From Sulfuricaulis sp. (GTDB lineage: Bacteria > Pseudomonadota > Gammaproteobacteria > Acidiferrobacterales > Sulfurifustaceae): 33,419 nucleotides of DNA. The stretch covers positions 1-33,419 of the forward strand of contig JANLIC010000160.1 of the NCBI GenBank assembly GCA_024654125.1. Direction: 5' to 3'. Position numbers and translations under genes: made by a program. Below, piece by piece: positions 7,554-16,373 of the stretch (the stretch's first letter is position 1; the number at the start of each line of letters is the position of its first letter). A model generated the notes under the pieces. It was not told the DNA's origin and searched no databases. It saw only the letters and a program-made list of their open reading frames with translations.

Positions 7554-9527
7554 ATGATAAACGCGCAACAGCTGAATGACCGGCCCCGGCTCGGGGTCAA
7601 TGAATTCAGCCGGCGACTTGGAGATTACAAGCGCTGGCGCGATGAATTAATCGAAATTATCTATGAATACCAGACCTGGGTCGAAAGCCACGGCCTCGCC
7701 AGCGGCGAGGAAGATCTACAGCTTTACGAACTCATCGATTCGCTGCGCTCCGACAAGCTCACCATCGCACTCGTCGCGGAATTCTCTCGGGGCAAAACCG
7801 AACTGATCAACGCCATTTTCTTCGCCGATTATCGGCAACGCCTCCTGCCGTCGGAGGCCGGACGCACCACCATGTGCCCCACGGAACTGCGCTTCGACGA
7901 AAACGAATCACCCTGCCTGAAACTGCTCCCGATTGAAACGCGCCAGACGGCCACCAGCATCTCCGAGTACAAGCATTCTTCCTCCGCGTGGACGGTGCTG
8001 CCGCTGGATCTGGATTCGCCCAAGAAAATGGCGGAGACATTCCTGCAAACCGTCAAGACCAAACCGGTGAGACGGCAACTGGCGGAAGCGCTCGGTCTCT
8101 ACCATCCCGATATCGAAGCCACAACGCACATGCGCAACAGCGATGGCAGCGTCGAGATTCCCGTCTGGCGACACGCGATCATCAATTTTCCACACCCCCT
8201 GTTGAAACAGGGACTGGTGGTGCTCGACACGCCGGGACTCAACTCACTCGGTACCGAACCGGAATTGACTTTGAGCATGTTGCCGAACGCACAGGCGGTG
8301 TTGTTCGTGCTGGCCGCCGACACCGGCGTCACCCAAACCGACCTCGAGATCTGGAGTCATCACGTCTGCCCTAACCGCGGAAGTCGGGGGGAAGGCCGCT
8401 TGGTGGCGCTGAACAAGATCGATTATTTGTGGGACGAGATGAGCAACGAGACCACCTTCACCGCCGCGATCGCCCGCCAGACGCAGGAAACAGCACGCAC
8501 ACTCGGCATCAGCGAGAGCCAAGTGCTCGCGGTTTCCGCGCGCAAGGGATTGCTTGGCAAAATCAAGACAGATCATGCCCTGATTGAGCGCAGCGGACTG
8601 CCAGCGCTGGAAGCCAAATTGTCGGACGAAATCATCCCGGCGAGACGGGAACTGCTGCGCGAGCGTGTGATTCACGATATCGGCTCGATGGTCGAAACCA
8701 CCAGCGCCATGATCGCGGCCAGGCTATCGGCCGTTGCCGGCCAGATTGAAGAACTCCAGGCACTGGGAGGAGAGAACCGTGACGCCATCCAGGATTTGGT
8801 AACGCGTCTGCGCGATGAGAAACAGGCCTATGACCAAACGCTCACCAGTTTCCAGAACACCCGCGCCGTGCTTTCCGATCAAATCAAACTGCTGCAGGAT
8901 TACCTAGGCATCGAGGCGTTTGACGATTTAGCCAATACCAAGCGACGCGGCATGTCTGAATCCTGGACCACGACGGGATTGCGCGATGCCATGAAGTCAT
9001 TGTTCGATGGCGCGCTCGATGCCATGGAAAGGGCCAACAAACAGAGCCAGCAGGTGCGCAGCCTGGTCCAAGCGATTTACGGAAAATTCCACAGCGAGCA
9101 TGGACTTGCCAAAATCAAGCCGGTCAATTTTTCCCTGCTACCCTTTCGGAGCCAGTTACAAAAACTGTACGAAGAGGCTGAGGCCTTTCGCAACAGTCCG
9201 ATGATGCTTATCACGGAACAGCACTTCGTGGTGCAGAAGTTCTTTGTCACGCTGGTGGCACGCGCACGCGACATTTTCAGAGAAGGCGGCGCGGCGGCCC
9301 GCACCTGGAGCAAGGCCATCATGGCACCTATCCTATCCCAGGTGCGCGAGCACAAGCTGCTCATGGAACAACGCCTCGAGAACCTGAAAAAAGTCCAGGA
9401 AAACTCCGCTAGTCTGAATGACCGCATTGCCGAATTGGAATCCAGCCGCCAGAACCTTGAAAATCAGCAACTCGTCATCCGCAACATGCTGCGCAAGATC
9501 AACCAGCCGTTGCCAGTGGATTCTTGA
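7554..9527 (+). CDS. Dynamin-like GTPase
   Basis: A 657-residue bacterial dynamin-family protein. The G1 loop reads AEFSRGKTE at residues 75-83, with Ala in place of the usual first Gly. The G2 threonine region 'GRTTMCPTEL' is at about 103-112, G3 DTPG at 225-228 and G4 NKID at 287-290. 'SARKGLLGK' is a plausible G5. The C-terminal half is helical, with coiled-coil segments near 370-430 and the last ~60 residues, as expected of the stalk of dynamin-like proteins. These GTPases usually act on membranes through self-assembly. The strong AAAGGGGGA ribosome site 9 bases upstream supports ATG 7554. It appears to be a single-gene unit with its own terminator, and its cellular role is unknown. Confidence 0.88.
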   Translation: MINAQQLNDRPRLGVNEFSRRLGDYKRWRDELIEIIYEYQTWVESHGLASGEEDLQLYELIDSLRSDKLTIALVAEFSRGKTELINAIFFADYRQRLLPSEAGRTTMCPTELRFDENESPCLKLLPIETRQTATSISEYKHSSSAWTVLPLDLDSPKKMAETFLQTVKTKPVRRQLAEALGLYHPDIEATTHMRNSDGSVEIPVWRHAIINFPHPLLKQGLVVLDTPGLNSLGTEPELTLSMLPNAQAVLFVLAADTGVTQTDLEIWSHHVCPNRGSRGEGRLVALNKIDYLWDEMSNETTFTAAIARQTQETARTLGISESQVLAVSARKGLLGKIKTDHALIERSGLPALEAKLSDEIIPARRELLRERVIHDIGSMVETTSAMIAARLSAVAGQIEELQALGGENRDAIQDLVTRLRDEKQAYDQTLTSFQNTRAVLSDQIKLLQDYLGIEAFDDLANTKRRGMSESWTTTGLRDAMKSLFDGALDAMERANKQSQQVRSLVQAIYGKFHSEHGLAKIKPVNFSLLPFRSQLQKLYEEAEAFRNSPMMLITEQHFVVQKFFVTLVARARDIFREGGAAARTWSKAIMAPILSQVREHKLLMEQRLENLKKVQENSASLNDRIAELESSRQNLENQQLVIRNMLRKINQPLPVDS

Positions 9528-9556
9528 ATCGGCGCGGGGTTTACGAGTGAATAAAA

Positions 9557-9595
9557 AAGGATGGAAGGGGCGCCCCTTCCATCCTTGGTTTTTCC
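9557..9595. terminator. Bidirectional rho-independent terminator
   Basis: A perfect 14-bp stem AAGGATGGAAGGGG / CCCCTTCCATCCTT with a CG centre spans 9557-9586. It has GGTTTTT on its right and AAAAAA on its left, so it gives T runs on both strands. It sits between the convergent dynamin-like gene and the minus-strand gene ending at 9606. Confidence 0.93.
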
Positions 9596-9605
9596 ACCGA
9601 TGATA

Positions 9606-10670
9606 CTACTGTGTGGCGCCGGGGGGCGGCGCCACGGAGGCGGTGGCTGACAACGTCTGATCGATCGACGAGAAGATAATGCCCGGGATCAGGGTGTTCT
9701 TGGCGAACGCCCTATAACCGGAATCCCAGAAGTACAGCTGCATGCGCCACATCTCACCGTACTGCACCACCCGGGTCTGTTTACCGTCATTGATCACTAG
9801 CACTTCCAGTGGGATCGCCGGGGAATGGTCCACGCCCGGATACGGAGCATCCTTGGTTTTACCTTCGCTGCGGAATTCGGAGTTGATGCGGATGCACTTG
9901 TTCTCCGTATAATCGTTGGTGATTCCGAAGTAGACCGCGTTGGTCCCCACCGGAATCTTGCTGATGAGACGCCAGCCAGAGGAATCCTCGACGCCCTTGT
10001 CCTGGCTCGCACGAAGCGCGTTTTCCACTCGCGCCACGGTGTCGGCGAAATTCTTCGGTTTTCCCTGTAAGACCATATTCTGGCTTTCCTTCCAATTACG
10101 GAACTTAGCCATCAGCTTGGCCAGCCCGTCACCGTTAAACTTGTTCAGCGACATTTCGGTGCGAACCGGTTCCAGCTGCACGGCTACCTGGTTGCCCGGC
10201 ACCTTGGCCGCAATGTCCCTGATTTCCTGTCCAGCCGTTTTAGCGGCCGCCAGCAACTTGGCGTAGTTTTTGGAACCCGTATAGAAAACCATCGCGTGCG
10301 CGGTCGGATTGCCCATGTTGATATGGACCTTCTTGCCCTCGCCGTATTCGTACACACCTATGCGCAGGATCTGCGCCGAGATGGTATCGGGAGACTCACC
10401 CTGAGCGGCTTCCATGTAGGCGGGGGAAGTGACCACATAAACGCGAGCCTGCTGCACCTTGTCGGTATAGGTCAGATCGCGCTTGGCATGCAACGTCAGT
10501 TTGGATTCGGCCAAGGCCTTCTCCAGCGCTGCCGTGGTTTCCTCGAACGACCCTGATGCTTCCAGGATGCGTTCAAAAATACCGTACTTCTCCGCCGCCA
10601 TCGCATTACTGAGTCCCAACACAAACGTCAACGCCAAAGAGATAAGCGCCCTATGCATTTTCAATTTCAT
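9606..10670 (-). CDS. Exported protein of unknown function, 354 residues
   Basis: The N-terminus has a classical signal peptide: a basic start, a hydrophobic stretch (residues ~8-22) and an AMA-A cleavage site near residue 26, so the mature protein is probably periplasmic. Residues ~38-150 ('FEETTAALEKALAES...' to 'MGNPTAHAMVFY') faintly resemble a DUF302-type alpha/beta domain, but I cannot confirm this. A strong AGGAGGAG ribosome site lies just upstream of the ATG (complement of ~10677-10684). The C-terminal tail is Ala/Pro-rich. The gene is preceded by an AT-rich promoter region with a paired motif and shares the downstream terminator with the dynamin-like gene. No function can be assigned. 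Confidence 0.85.
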   Translation of the reverse strand: MKLKMHRALISLALTFVLGLSNAMAAEKYGIFERILEASGSFEETTAALEKALAESKLTLHAKRDLTYTDKVQQARVYVVTSPAYMEAAQGESPDTISAQILRIGVYEYGEGKKVHINMGNPTAHAMVFYTGSKNYAKLLAAAKTAGQEIRDIAAKVPGNQVAVQLEPVRTEMSLNKFNGDGLAKLMAKFRNWKESQNMVLQGKPKNFADTVARVENALRASQDKGVEDSSGWRLISKIPVGTNAVYFGITNDYTENKCIRINSEFRSEGKTKDAPYPGVDHSPAIPLEVLVINDGKQTRVVQYGEMWRMQLYFWDSGYRAFAKNTLIPGIIFSSIDQTLSATASVAPPPGATQ

Positions 10671-10971
10671 CGGAAATCTCCTCCTGAAAGCCTCTAGTAA
10701 AAAATTATTAAAGTTTCTTAACCGATAATAGGATTAAAATCCCTGTGGAGCATTGTGCTGAACCTCATGCTCATCTGCAACTGATAGCCGAAATATATAT
10801 TTATCCTATTAGTTTTATTGGTTATGAATCCCTATTGTAATTGATGAAAAACCGTACAAGATGACTGAAACCTTGCACGTTCTTCTCACCGGCAAGTGCC
10901 GCGAGGAGTTTGCATTCAACGGGAAATTTTCTGATAGGCATTTCGGATAAGCGAAACGCGGTGTCGACCCA
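10671..10971. promoter_or_regulatory. AT-rich intergenic region with a pair of inverted 12-base motifs
   Basis: This 301-base spacer lies between two minus-strand genes and should hold the promoter of the exported protein. TAATAGGATTAA (10726-10737) recurs in inverted form as TTTATCCTATTA (10800-10811), matching at 11 of 12 positions and separated by 62 bases. Such pairs can be operators, but no regulator is identifiable. No coding frame is convincing. Confidence 0.35.
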
Positions 10972-11700
10972 CTACGGGTCCAGATGCAGCACCTTGAGAA
11001 CGGTGATGGCTTGGGTGAAACCCTGGTTGGCCGACAGGCGCCACAGCCTAATTGCCTCATCCGGATTTTCGTCGATACCTTCGCCCTTCATATACATAAG
11101 CCCCAGGTTGAACTGGGCCGCCGCCAGTCCCTGTTCCGCCGCCAGGCCCCACCATTTCACGGCTTCGACCGGGTCGAGCGACACGCCGGTGCCTTCGGAA
11201 TAAAAAAGGCCCAGATTAAATTGCGCCTCGACATGCCCCTGGACGGCCGCCATACGCCACCATTGAATGGCGACCGCCGGGTCAAGCACCAGGCCGTTGC
11301 CCGTGGCGTAAAGGATTCCCAGGTTGTATTGAGCATTCATGTGCCCCTGCTCCGCCGCCTTGCGATACCAGTAGACAGACTCAATCATGTCCTTGCCCAA
11401 CCCGGCGTTACCGCGGTAGTACAGGACACCGAGGATAAACTGGGCTTCGGGATTGCCTTCTTCAGCATGGCTTTCCCACAGGCGCAAGGCTTGTGAACGT
11501 TGTCCGGAGTTGTAATGGGCAAGCGCCACCTGATTGGAGTTGACCCCCTTGTCCTTGGGGCGGACATTCTGGCGCAATTCAATGGTCGGGAAAGGCGACG
11601 CGGAAAGATTGGCTTGTGCGGGTGTCCCCATAAAGAGGGCCCACCCACTGAATCCACCGACAGCGGTAACGTAAACGAAACGGGCGAATCTATTCATCAT
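10972..11700 (-). CDS. Exported Sel1-like (TPR-type) repeat protein
   Basis: This 242-residue protein starts with a membrane or signal segment (~residues 8-31, ending in PAQA). It is followed by about four consecutive Sel1-like repeats of 36 residues. Each carries the pattern 'AQ(F/Y)(N/I)LG(x)(L/F)Y...G...D...A(V/I)xWW/WYRxAA(E/V)QG'. Such alpha-solenoids bind other proteins, often in the periplasm or cell envelope. A GAGCGGGG-type ribosome site precedes the double ATG; translation could begin at either the first or second Met. No operon partner is evident, since the spacers on both sides are long. Confidence 0.88.
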   Translation of the reverse strand: MMNRFARFVYVTAVGGFSGWALFMGTPAQANLSASPFPTIELRQNVRPKDKGVNSNQVALAHYNSGQRSQALRLWESHAEEGNPEAQFILGVLYYRGNAGLGKDMIESVYWYRKAAEQGHMNAQYNLGILYATGNGLVLDPAVAIQWWRMAAVQGHVEAQFNLGLFYSEGTGVSLDPVEAVKWWGLAAEQGLAAAQFNLGLMYMKGEGIDENPDEAIRLWRLSANQGFTQAITVLKVLHLDP

Positions 11701-12151
11701 TGAGCCCCGCTCCTCGAACGCAAAAAGAGGGTTGTCCTGGGGAAAGGCTGCAAAAGCGATGCCACCCGTTTTAAATATTTTTAATCAATAAGTTATCTGA
11801 AATGCCAAACGGTGTTCCTGCCAGTTCCTTGCCCCGACAGGACACTTAAGGACGATGGGGGCGCGAGTCCGCCGCGGCTGGATATCCCGCAGAAATCAGG
11901 ATCGCTCACAGAGAAGCGGTTGAGATCACATCATCCTGGCGCCTGACGGGTAATAGCGAAGACGGGATGACGGGGGGACAACTTCGACGGAACAAGATCC
12001 GAACAAAGCGGTGTAAGATGAGCGTCGCTCGCTATGGATGGAATAAATAAATTCAGGAACAGCCAGCTCACTCATCCTCAATCGGCCGCGGTTCCCTCCG
12101 TTCCCTGCCTAAACTTCAGATGTCCGAGACCACCCAACGAGGGCATATAGA
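11701..12151. other. Gene-free 451-base divergent spacer
   Basis: This region separates the minus-strand Sel1 gene from the plus-strand AmpG-like gene and should contain both promoters. An AT-rich patch at 11767-11800 (TTTTAAATATTTTTAATCAATAAGTTAT) is the likeliest promoter area for the Sel1 gene. No RNA gene, convincing small frame or repeat is apparent. Confidence 0.5.
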
Positions 12152-13702
12152 GTGAACAGCCGTGGATCTTCATGGCACGCCGTGTGGCTGGCGCTGGGCA
12201 GTCCGCGCACGGCCGCGGTGAGCCTGCTCTCCTTTTCATCGGGTTTTCCTTTGGGGCTGGTGTGGATCGCGATTCCGACCTGGCTGGCGCGCGAAGGCGT
12301 GGACATTCGCATCATCGGCCTGTTCACACTCGCCCAGGCGCCGTGGAGCTTCAAGTTCCTGTGGTCACCGCTGATGGATCGTTATGCCCTGCCGCTCCCG
12401 CGACTCGGGCGCAAGCTCGGCTGGACGCTGCTGTGGCAGATCGCTTTGCTCATCGGGACTCTGTTGATGGGCGGGGCGGCTCTGCGGCCGGAAACGCTCT
12501 GGATAATCGGAAGTCTTACGCTCGCCATCGCTTTCGCCTCGGCCAGCCAGGACATTGCCATCGACGCCTACGCGGTGGAGGTCCTGGAACCGGACGAACA
12601 GGGTGTGGCCGTGGGCGCGCGCATTGCCATATACCGCGCGGCCATGTTCGTGGCCGGCGGGCTTACCATCACGCTGGCCGGGCTGTGGTCGTGGCCGGCC
12701 ATGTTCACGATTCTCGCCCTGCTCTATCTGCCGATGATGGTGGTCACGCTGCTGGCGCCCAAATCCGCCGCCGACCGCTTGCAGACCCCGCTGTCGCTGC
12801 GCCAGGCGGTATGGGAGCCATTCGTGGGATTTCTTGCCAAGCGCCGCGCGCTCGAGTTGTTGGCGTTCGTCGTGCTTTACAAGCTCGCCGACAACCTTGG
12901 CGGGGCGCTGGTACGGCCGTTCCTGGTGCAGACCGGCTTCAACGATTTCGACGTTGGCATCGCCACGGCGACAATCGGTTTGATCGCCACGCTGGTGGGC
13001 ACTTTCCTTGGCGGCATGCTGACCACCGCCATGGGCCTCGGTCACGCGCTGTGGGTATTCGGCGGATTACAAATTGCATCCAATTTCGGCTACGTGCTCA
13101 TCGCCGAGATCGGCGTCAATCGGCCGTTGATGTACGCGGCCATGGGTTTCGAGAGCCTCACCACCGGCATGGGCACCGGCGCCTTCAGCGTGCTGCTGCT
13201 GCGCATGACCATGAAACAGTTTTCCGCCACGCAGTATGCGCTGTTCTCGAGCCTGTTCGCGCTGCCGCGCATCCTCGCGGGACCCGTGACCGGCGTCATG
13301 GTGGATGCCATCGGCTGGCGTGAATTCTTTTTGTTCACGATTGCCATTGGTATCCCCGGCATGCTGATGCTGCAGCGGTTCTCGCCGCTGGGACGGCGTG
13401 AACCGGAAATTCAGCAACTGGCCGAGATCGAACCGCGGGTCATCACCCGGACGGAATTGACACGACGGGCCGTTGCCGGCGGCCTTGTCGGCTTCGCCAT
13501 CGCCGCGGTGTCGGTGGCGCTGCTCGATGCATTCAAACACCAGAATGTAACAGCGACCTTCGATGTACTTACCCCGCTGACAACACTGTTTACGCCAGCG
13601 GATATTTCAGATTGGGTCAGCTTGTTCGGCGCCACCTTGTTCAGTATCGTCATCGCGCTCGCCACGGCGGCCACGGCCGCGGCGCGTTCGCAGAAATCCT
13701 GA
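12152..13702 (+). CDS. ampG: AmpG-like major facilitator permease
   Basis: A 516-residue, very hydrophobic transporter with about 12-14 predicted helices. The N-terminus 'SFSSGFPLGLVWIAIPTWL' with 'GVDIRIIGLFTLAQAPWSFKFLWSPLMDRY' closely follows the AmpG signature. AmpG imports anhydromuropeptides released by peptidoglycan turnover into the cytoplasm for recycling. The start is GTG 12152, chosen because it precedes the first conserved region by the usual ~25 residues; an ACGAGGG sequence about 9 bases upstream could serve as ribosome site. The glutaredoxin gene follows 17 bases later and may be co-transcribed. An AmpG paralogue with another substrate cannot be excluded. Confidence 0.85.
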   Translation: MNSRGSSWHAVWLALGSPRTAAVSLLSFSSGFPLGLVWIAIPTWLAREGVDIRIIGLFTLAQAPWSFKFLWSPLMDRYALPLPRLGRKLGWTLLWQIALLIGTLLMGGAALRPETLWIIGSLTLAIAFASASQDIAIDAYAVEVLEPDEQGVAVGARIAIYRAAMFVAGGLTITLAGLWSWPAMFTILALLYLPMMVVTLLAPKSAADRLQTPLSLRQAVWEPFVGFLAKRRALELLAFVVLYKLADNLGGALVRPFLVQTGFNDFDVGIATATIGLIATLVGTFLGGMLTTAMGLGHALWVFGGLQIASNFGYVLIAEIGVNRPLMYAAMGFESLTTGMGTGAFSVLLLRMTMKQFSATQYALFSSLFALPRILAGPVTGVMVDAIGWREFFLFTIAIGIPGMLMLQRFSPLGRREPEIQQLAEIEPRVITRTELTRRAVAGGLVGFAIAAVSVALLDAFKHQNVTATFDVLTPLTTLFTPADISDWVSLFGATLFSIVIALATAATAAARSQKS

Positions 13703-13719
13703 AACCATCAACGGATAAA

Positions 13720-13986
13720 ATGTCCCGAGTCAAAATCTACAGCACCGGCACTTGTCCCTTGTGCAATAAAGCCAAGGCGTTGCTGAGCAAATGGAAAGTC
13801 CCGTACGAGGAGATCCGTATCGATACCGACCGTGCGGCGCTCTCCGAATTCGCGCGCGTGACAAACGGAGCGCGCACGGTTCCCCAGATCCTGGTCGATG
13901 ACAAGTGCATCGGCGGATTCACCGAGCTGACCGAACTGCATATGGAAGGCGGGCTCGATGAGCTCGTGGAAGCATCCGGCACCTAA
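13720..13986 (+). CDS. grxC: Glutaredoxin (Grx3-like)
   Basis: The 88-residue thioredoxin-fold protein has a dithiol active site CPLC at residues 12-15 (the usual motif is CPYC). It also has the glutathione-binding features 'RTVPQILVDD' with cis-proline and the downstream 'CIGGFTELTEL'. It reduces disulfides and mixed disulfides with glutathione as electron donor in the cytosol. ATG 13720 gives the normal family length; longer in-frame extensions run back into the AmpG gene and are not credible. It probably depends on the ampG transcript. Confidence 0.93.
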   Translation: MSRVKIYSTGTCPLCNKAKALLSKWKVPYEEIRIDTDRAALSEFARVTNGARTVPQILVDDKCIGGFTELTELHMEGGLDELVEASGT

Positions 13987-14017
13987 CCGCTCCATCGACC
14001 CTGGGCAGGTACAACGG

Positions 14018-14347
14018 TCAGCGCATGATCGCGGCAAAGTAGGGCCACCACCAAAGCATCAGCAACAGCGCCATCCCGAGGCTCACGCCAATCACGGTGC
14101 GGTAACGTTGCCGCTGACCGGGATGACTCGCCAGTTGCACCGCGCCCATGATGGCATCCAGCAGCAGCACCATGAAAAAAAGCGGGACGAGCGCCGGGAA
14201 CACCAGCGTCGGCAACATTTCCCAGCCGGCATAAACCGGCGGGGCGCCCGGTGCCGGTCGCAAGACCACCAGCGTCAGCGAACCGGATACCAGCATCAGT
14301 CGCAGCGGTCCCATCCATGTCAGCAGTTGTCGCATTCGGAACGTCAT
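14018..14347 (-). CDS. Small integral membrane protein of unknown function
   Basis: The 109-residue protein has three hydrophobic helices at about residues 14-29, 44-68 and 84-105, with an Arg/Gln loop ('HPGQRQRYR') between the last two. It overlaps the upstream exonuclease gene by 4 bases (ATGA), so it is translationally coupled to xthA. That coupling, plus the coherent membrane topology, supports a real gene. Similar short membrane proteins occur beside exonuclease III genes in related gammaproteobacteria, but the function is unknown. Confidence 0.75.
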   Translation of the reverse strand: MTFRMRQLLTWMGPLRLMLVSGSLTLVVLRPAPGAPPVYAGWEMLPTLVFPALVPLFFMVLLLDAIMGAVQLASHPGQRQRYRTVIGVSLGMALLLMLWWWPYFAAIMR

Positions 14348-15126
14348 GGGAATTTAAGCTGATGATCGTAATCCAGAATCAACGGCGCATGATCGGAGAA
14401 TTTTTTCTCCTTATATATGCTCTCCTTCATCGCCCGGTGCGCGATGCCCGGCGTGGCGATCTGGAAATCAATCCGCCACCCCACGTTCTTGGCATAGGCC
14501 TGACCACGATTCGACCACCAGGTATATTGATCGGGCTTGTCGTTGAGCGTGCGGAACACATCAACCCAGCCGAGTTCGTCGAACACCTGCGTGAGCCAGG
14601 CGCGCTCCTCGGGCAAGAAGCCGGAATTTTTTTGGTTTGATTTCCAATTTTTAAGATCGATCTCCTTGTGCGCGATGTTCCAATCGCCGCAAAGAATATA
14701 TTCGCGCCCGTCCTGGCGGAGCTTTTGGAGCGCCGGAAAAAAATAATCCATAAACCGGTACTTCGATTCCTGCCGGTGCGGGCCGGCGGAACCGGAAGGG
14801 AGATAGACCGAAACGATGCTAAGCTGACCGAAATCGGCCTGCAGATACCGGCCCTCGTCGTCGTGCTCTTTCGAGCCGAACCCGACATGCACTCGCTCCG
14901 GCGCATGGCGGCTGTAGAGCGCTACCCCGGCATAGCCCTTCTTTTCGGCGCAACTGAAAAACCCGTGAAACCCCTTGGGGGCGCGCATCGCCTGAGTGAT
15001 ATCGGTTTCCTGCACCCTGACCTCTTGCAGGCACACGACGTCCGCGTTCTGGCGCGGCAACCACTCGAACAGCCCCTTTTTGGCGGCGGAACGGATGCCG
15101 TTGACGTTGAGGGTGACGACGCGCAT
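14344..15126 (-). CDS. xthA: Exodeoxyribonuclease III (catalytically intact Crc relative)
   Basis: A 260-residue endonuclease/exonuclease/phosphatase-fold enzyme that cleaves abasic sites and digests 3' ends in base excision repair. All catalytic positions are visible: Glu35 in LQEV, Asp148 and Asn150 in GDWN, Asp220 in WRID and the SDH motif at 244-246. The gene lies head to head with pyrE, the same position held by crc in Pseudomonas. Segments such as 'KNW...GFLPEERAWL' and 'NVGWRID' resemble Crc as I recall it. Crc has lost the catalytic residues, whereas this protein keeps them, so a nuclease is the better call. Confidence 0.93.
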   Translation of the reverse strand: MRVVTLNVNGIRSAAKKGLFEWLPRQNADVVCLQEVRVQETDITQAMRAPKGFHGFFSCAEKKGYAGVALYSRHAPERVHVGFGSKEHDDEGRYLQADFGQLSIVSVYLPSGSAGPHRQESKYRFMDYFFPALQKLRQDGREYILCGDWNIAHKEIDLKNWKSNQKNSGFLPEERAWLTQVFDELGWVDVFRTLNDKPDQYTWWSNRGQAYAKNVGWRIDFQIATPGIAHRAMKESIYKEKKFSDHAPLILDYDHQLKFP

Positions 15127-15182
15127 GGCGCCGGATGATACCCGACTTTCCTGCGCCGGAGGCGGCGATTACAATCGGCGCC

Positions 15183-15815
15183 ATGAAGGACTACCAGCGC
15201 GAGTTCCTGGACTTCGCCATCGAGTGCCAGGCGTTGCGCTTCGGGGAATTCACGCTGAAATCGGGGCGCCTCAGTCCCTATTTTTTCAACAGCGGCCTGT
15301 TCAACTCCGGCCACAAGCTGGCGCGCCTGGGACGCTTCTACGCGCAGGCCATCGCTGACAGCGGCATTGCCTTCGACATGCTTTACGGTCCGGCTTACAA
15401 AGGCGTGCAGCTCGCCTGCGCCACGGCCATGGCGATCACGGATCGCGACATTCCATACGCCTTCAATCGCAAGGAAGTGAAAAAATACGGCGAGGGCGGC
15501 AATATCATCGGCCACCCGCTGCAGGGAAAGATCGTCATCGTGGATGATGTGATCTCGGCCGGCACCTCGGTCCGGGAATCGGTGCAGATCATCAAAACCG
15601 CAGGTGCCGCGCCGGTCGGCGTGGCGATTGCGTTGGACCGCCAGGAACGTGGCGAAGGGTCAATGTCCGCGGCACAGGAAGTGGAGAACACGCTCGGACT
15701 GCACGTGATCAGCATCGTCACGCTGGAAACGCTGCTGAATTACCTGGAGTCCAAAGACAACGCGCGGCGTTATCTAGACGCCATTACCACCTACCGCCGC
15801 GCCTACGGCACCTGA
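15183..15815 (+). CDS. pyrE: Orotate phosphoribosyltransferase
   Basis: A 210-residue enzyme that joins orotate to PRPP to make orotidine 5'-phosphate. ATG 15183 gives the family N-terminus 'MKDYQREFLDFAIECQAL', as in E. coli. An earlier in-frame ATG at 15135 would add 16 residues not found in the family. The 'GEFTLKSGRLSPYFFNSG' segment, the catalytic-loop Lys/His region ('RKEVKKYGEGGNIIG') and the PRPP motif VIVDDVISAGTS are all present. It is the third pyrimidine locus gene in the window, 12 kb from pyrRBC'. The divergent xthA start is only 56 bases away, so the promoters overlap. Confidence 0.96.
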   Translation: MKDYQREFLDFAIECQALRFGEFTLKSGRLSPYFFNSGLFNSGHKLARLGRFYAQAIADSGIAFDMLYGPAYKGVQLACATAMAITDRDIPYAFNRKEVKKYGEGGNIIGHPLQGKIVIVDDVISAGTSVRESVQIIKTAGAAPVGVAIALDRQERGEGSMSAAQEVENTLGLHVISIVTLETLLNYLESKDNARRYLDAITTYRRAYGT

Positions 15816-15843
15816 ACTCCCCGGGTACCACCATCGTGCAGAG

Positions 15844-16293
15844 CTAGTCCCTTTCCCGGTTTTTCTCATCTACCGCTTCGCGACGGTCGACAAAGCGGGT
15901 AATCTGTGTTTGCTTGGCCATGCGGATACTGCCCTCGTGTACCGCCCCGCGGGCGATGGCCACCACCGGGCTTGTGATTTTGCCGCGCACGTGGGCGGTG
16001 CGGGCGAGTTCCAGTTTGGTGACGGCCTGGATGTCGCCGTCAACGCGCCCGGCGATGACAATGCTGCCGGCACGGATGTTGCCCTTCCAACGGCTGCCTT
16101 CTCCCAGGACGAGGATGCCTTCGATGTCGCACTCACCCTGCACCTGGCCGTAGATAATGTGGTTGTCCTTTCCCTGGAATACGCCGGTGTACACCGATTC
16201 CGGCCCGAGCATGCTCGTGAAATCCTCAATATGATCGAGGGTGCGACGGCGTTGCTTGCGGCCAATAGCCTTCAGTATTTCTTCGATTTTCAA
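15844..16293 (-). CDS. Bactofilin (polymer-forming cytoskeletal protein)
   Basis: The 149-residue protein has the bactofilin beta-helix core at about residues 38-125. Short repeating strands are visible in 'VYTGVFQGKDNHIIYGQVQGECDIEG', 'RWKGNIRAGSIVIAGRVDGDI' and 'RTAHVRGKITSPVVAIARGAV'. Bactofilins self-assemble into filaments that scaffold cell-shape, stalk or motility functions. The terminal tails are short and charged, as usual. Translation appears to start at TTG 16293; no ATG lies upstream in frame and the next Met (residue 28) would cut into the fold. It follows the TSUP gene on the same strand with an 80-base spacer. Confidence 0.88.
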   Translation of the reverse strand: MKIEEILKAIGRKQRRRTLDHIEDFTSMLGPESVYTGVFQGKDNHIIYGQVQGECDIEGILVLGEGSRWKGNIRAGSIVIAGRVDGDIQAVTKLELARTAHVRGKITSPVVAIARGAVHEGSIRMAKQTQITRFVDRREAVDEKNRERD

Positions 16294-16373
16294 GGCGGCG
16301 TTCCGGTGTGCTGTTGGGTTGCCCGAATCCGGGACCTCTCAAAATACTAGCAGGGCTCAACCGGCTTGCGAGG

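Noticed and set aside
12172-13323. 383-codon frame overlapping the AmpG-like gene
   Set aside because: Arg/His/Ala-rich shadow frame with no ribosome site or motifs; the membrane protein frame is the real one.
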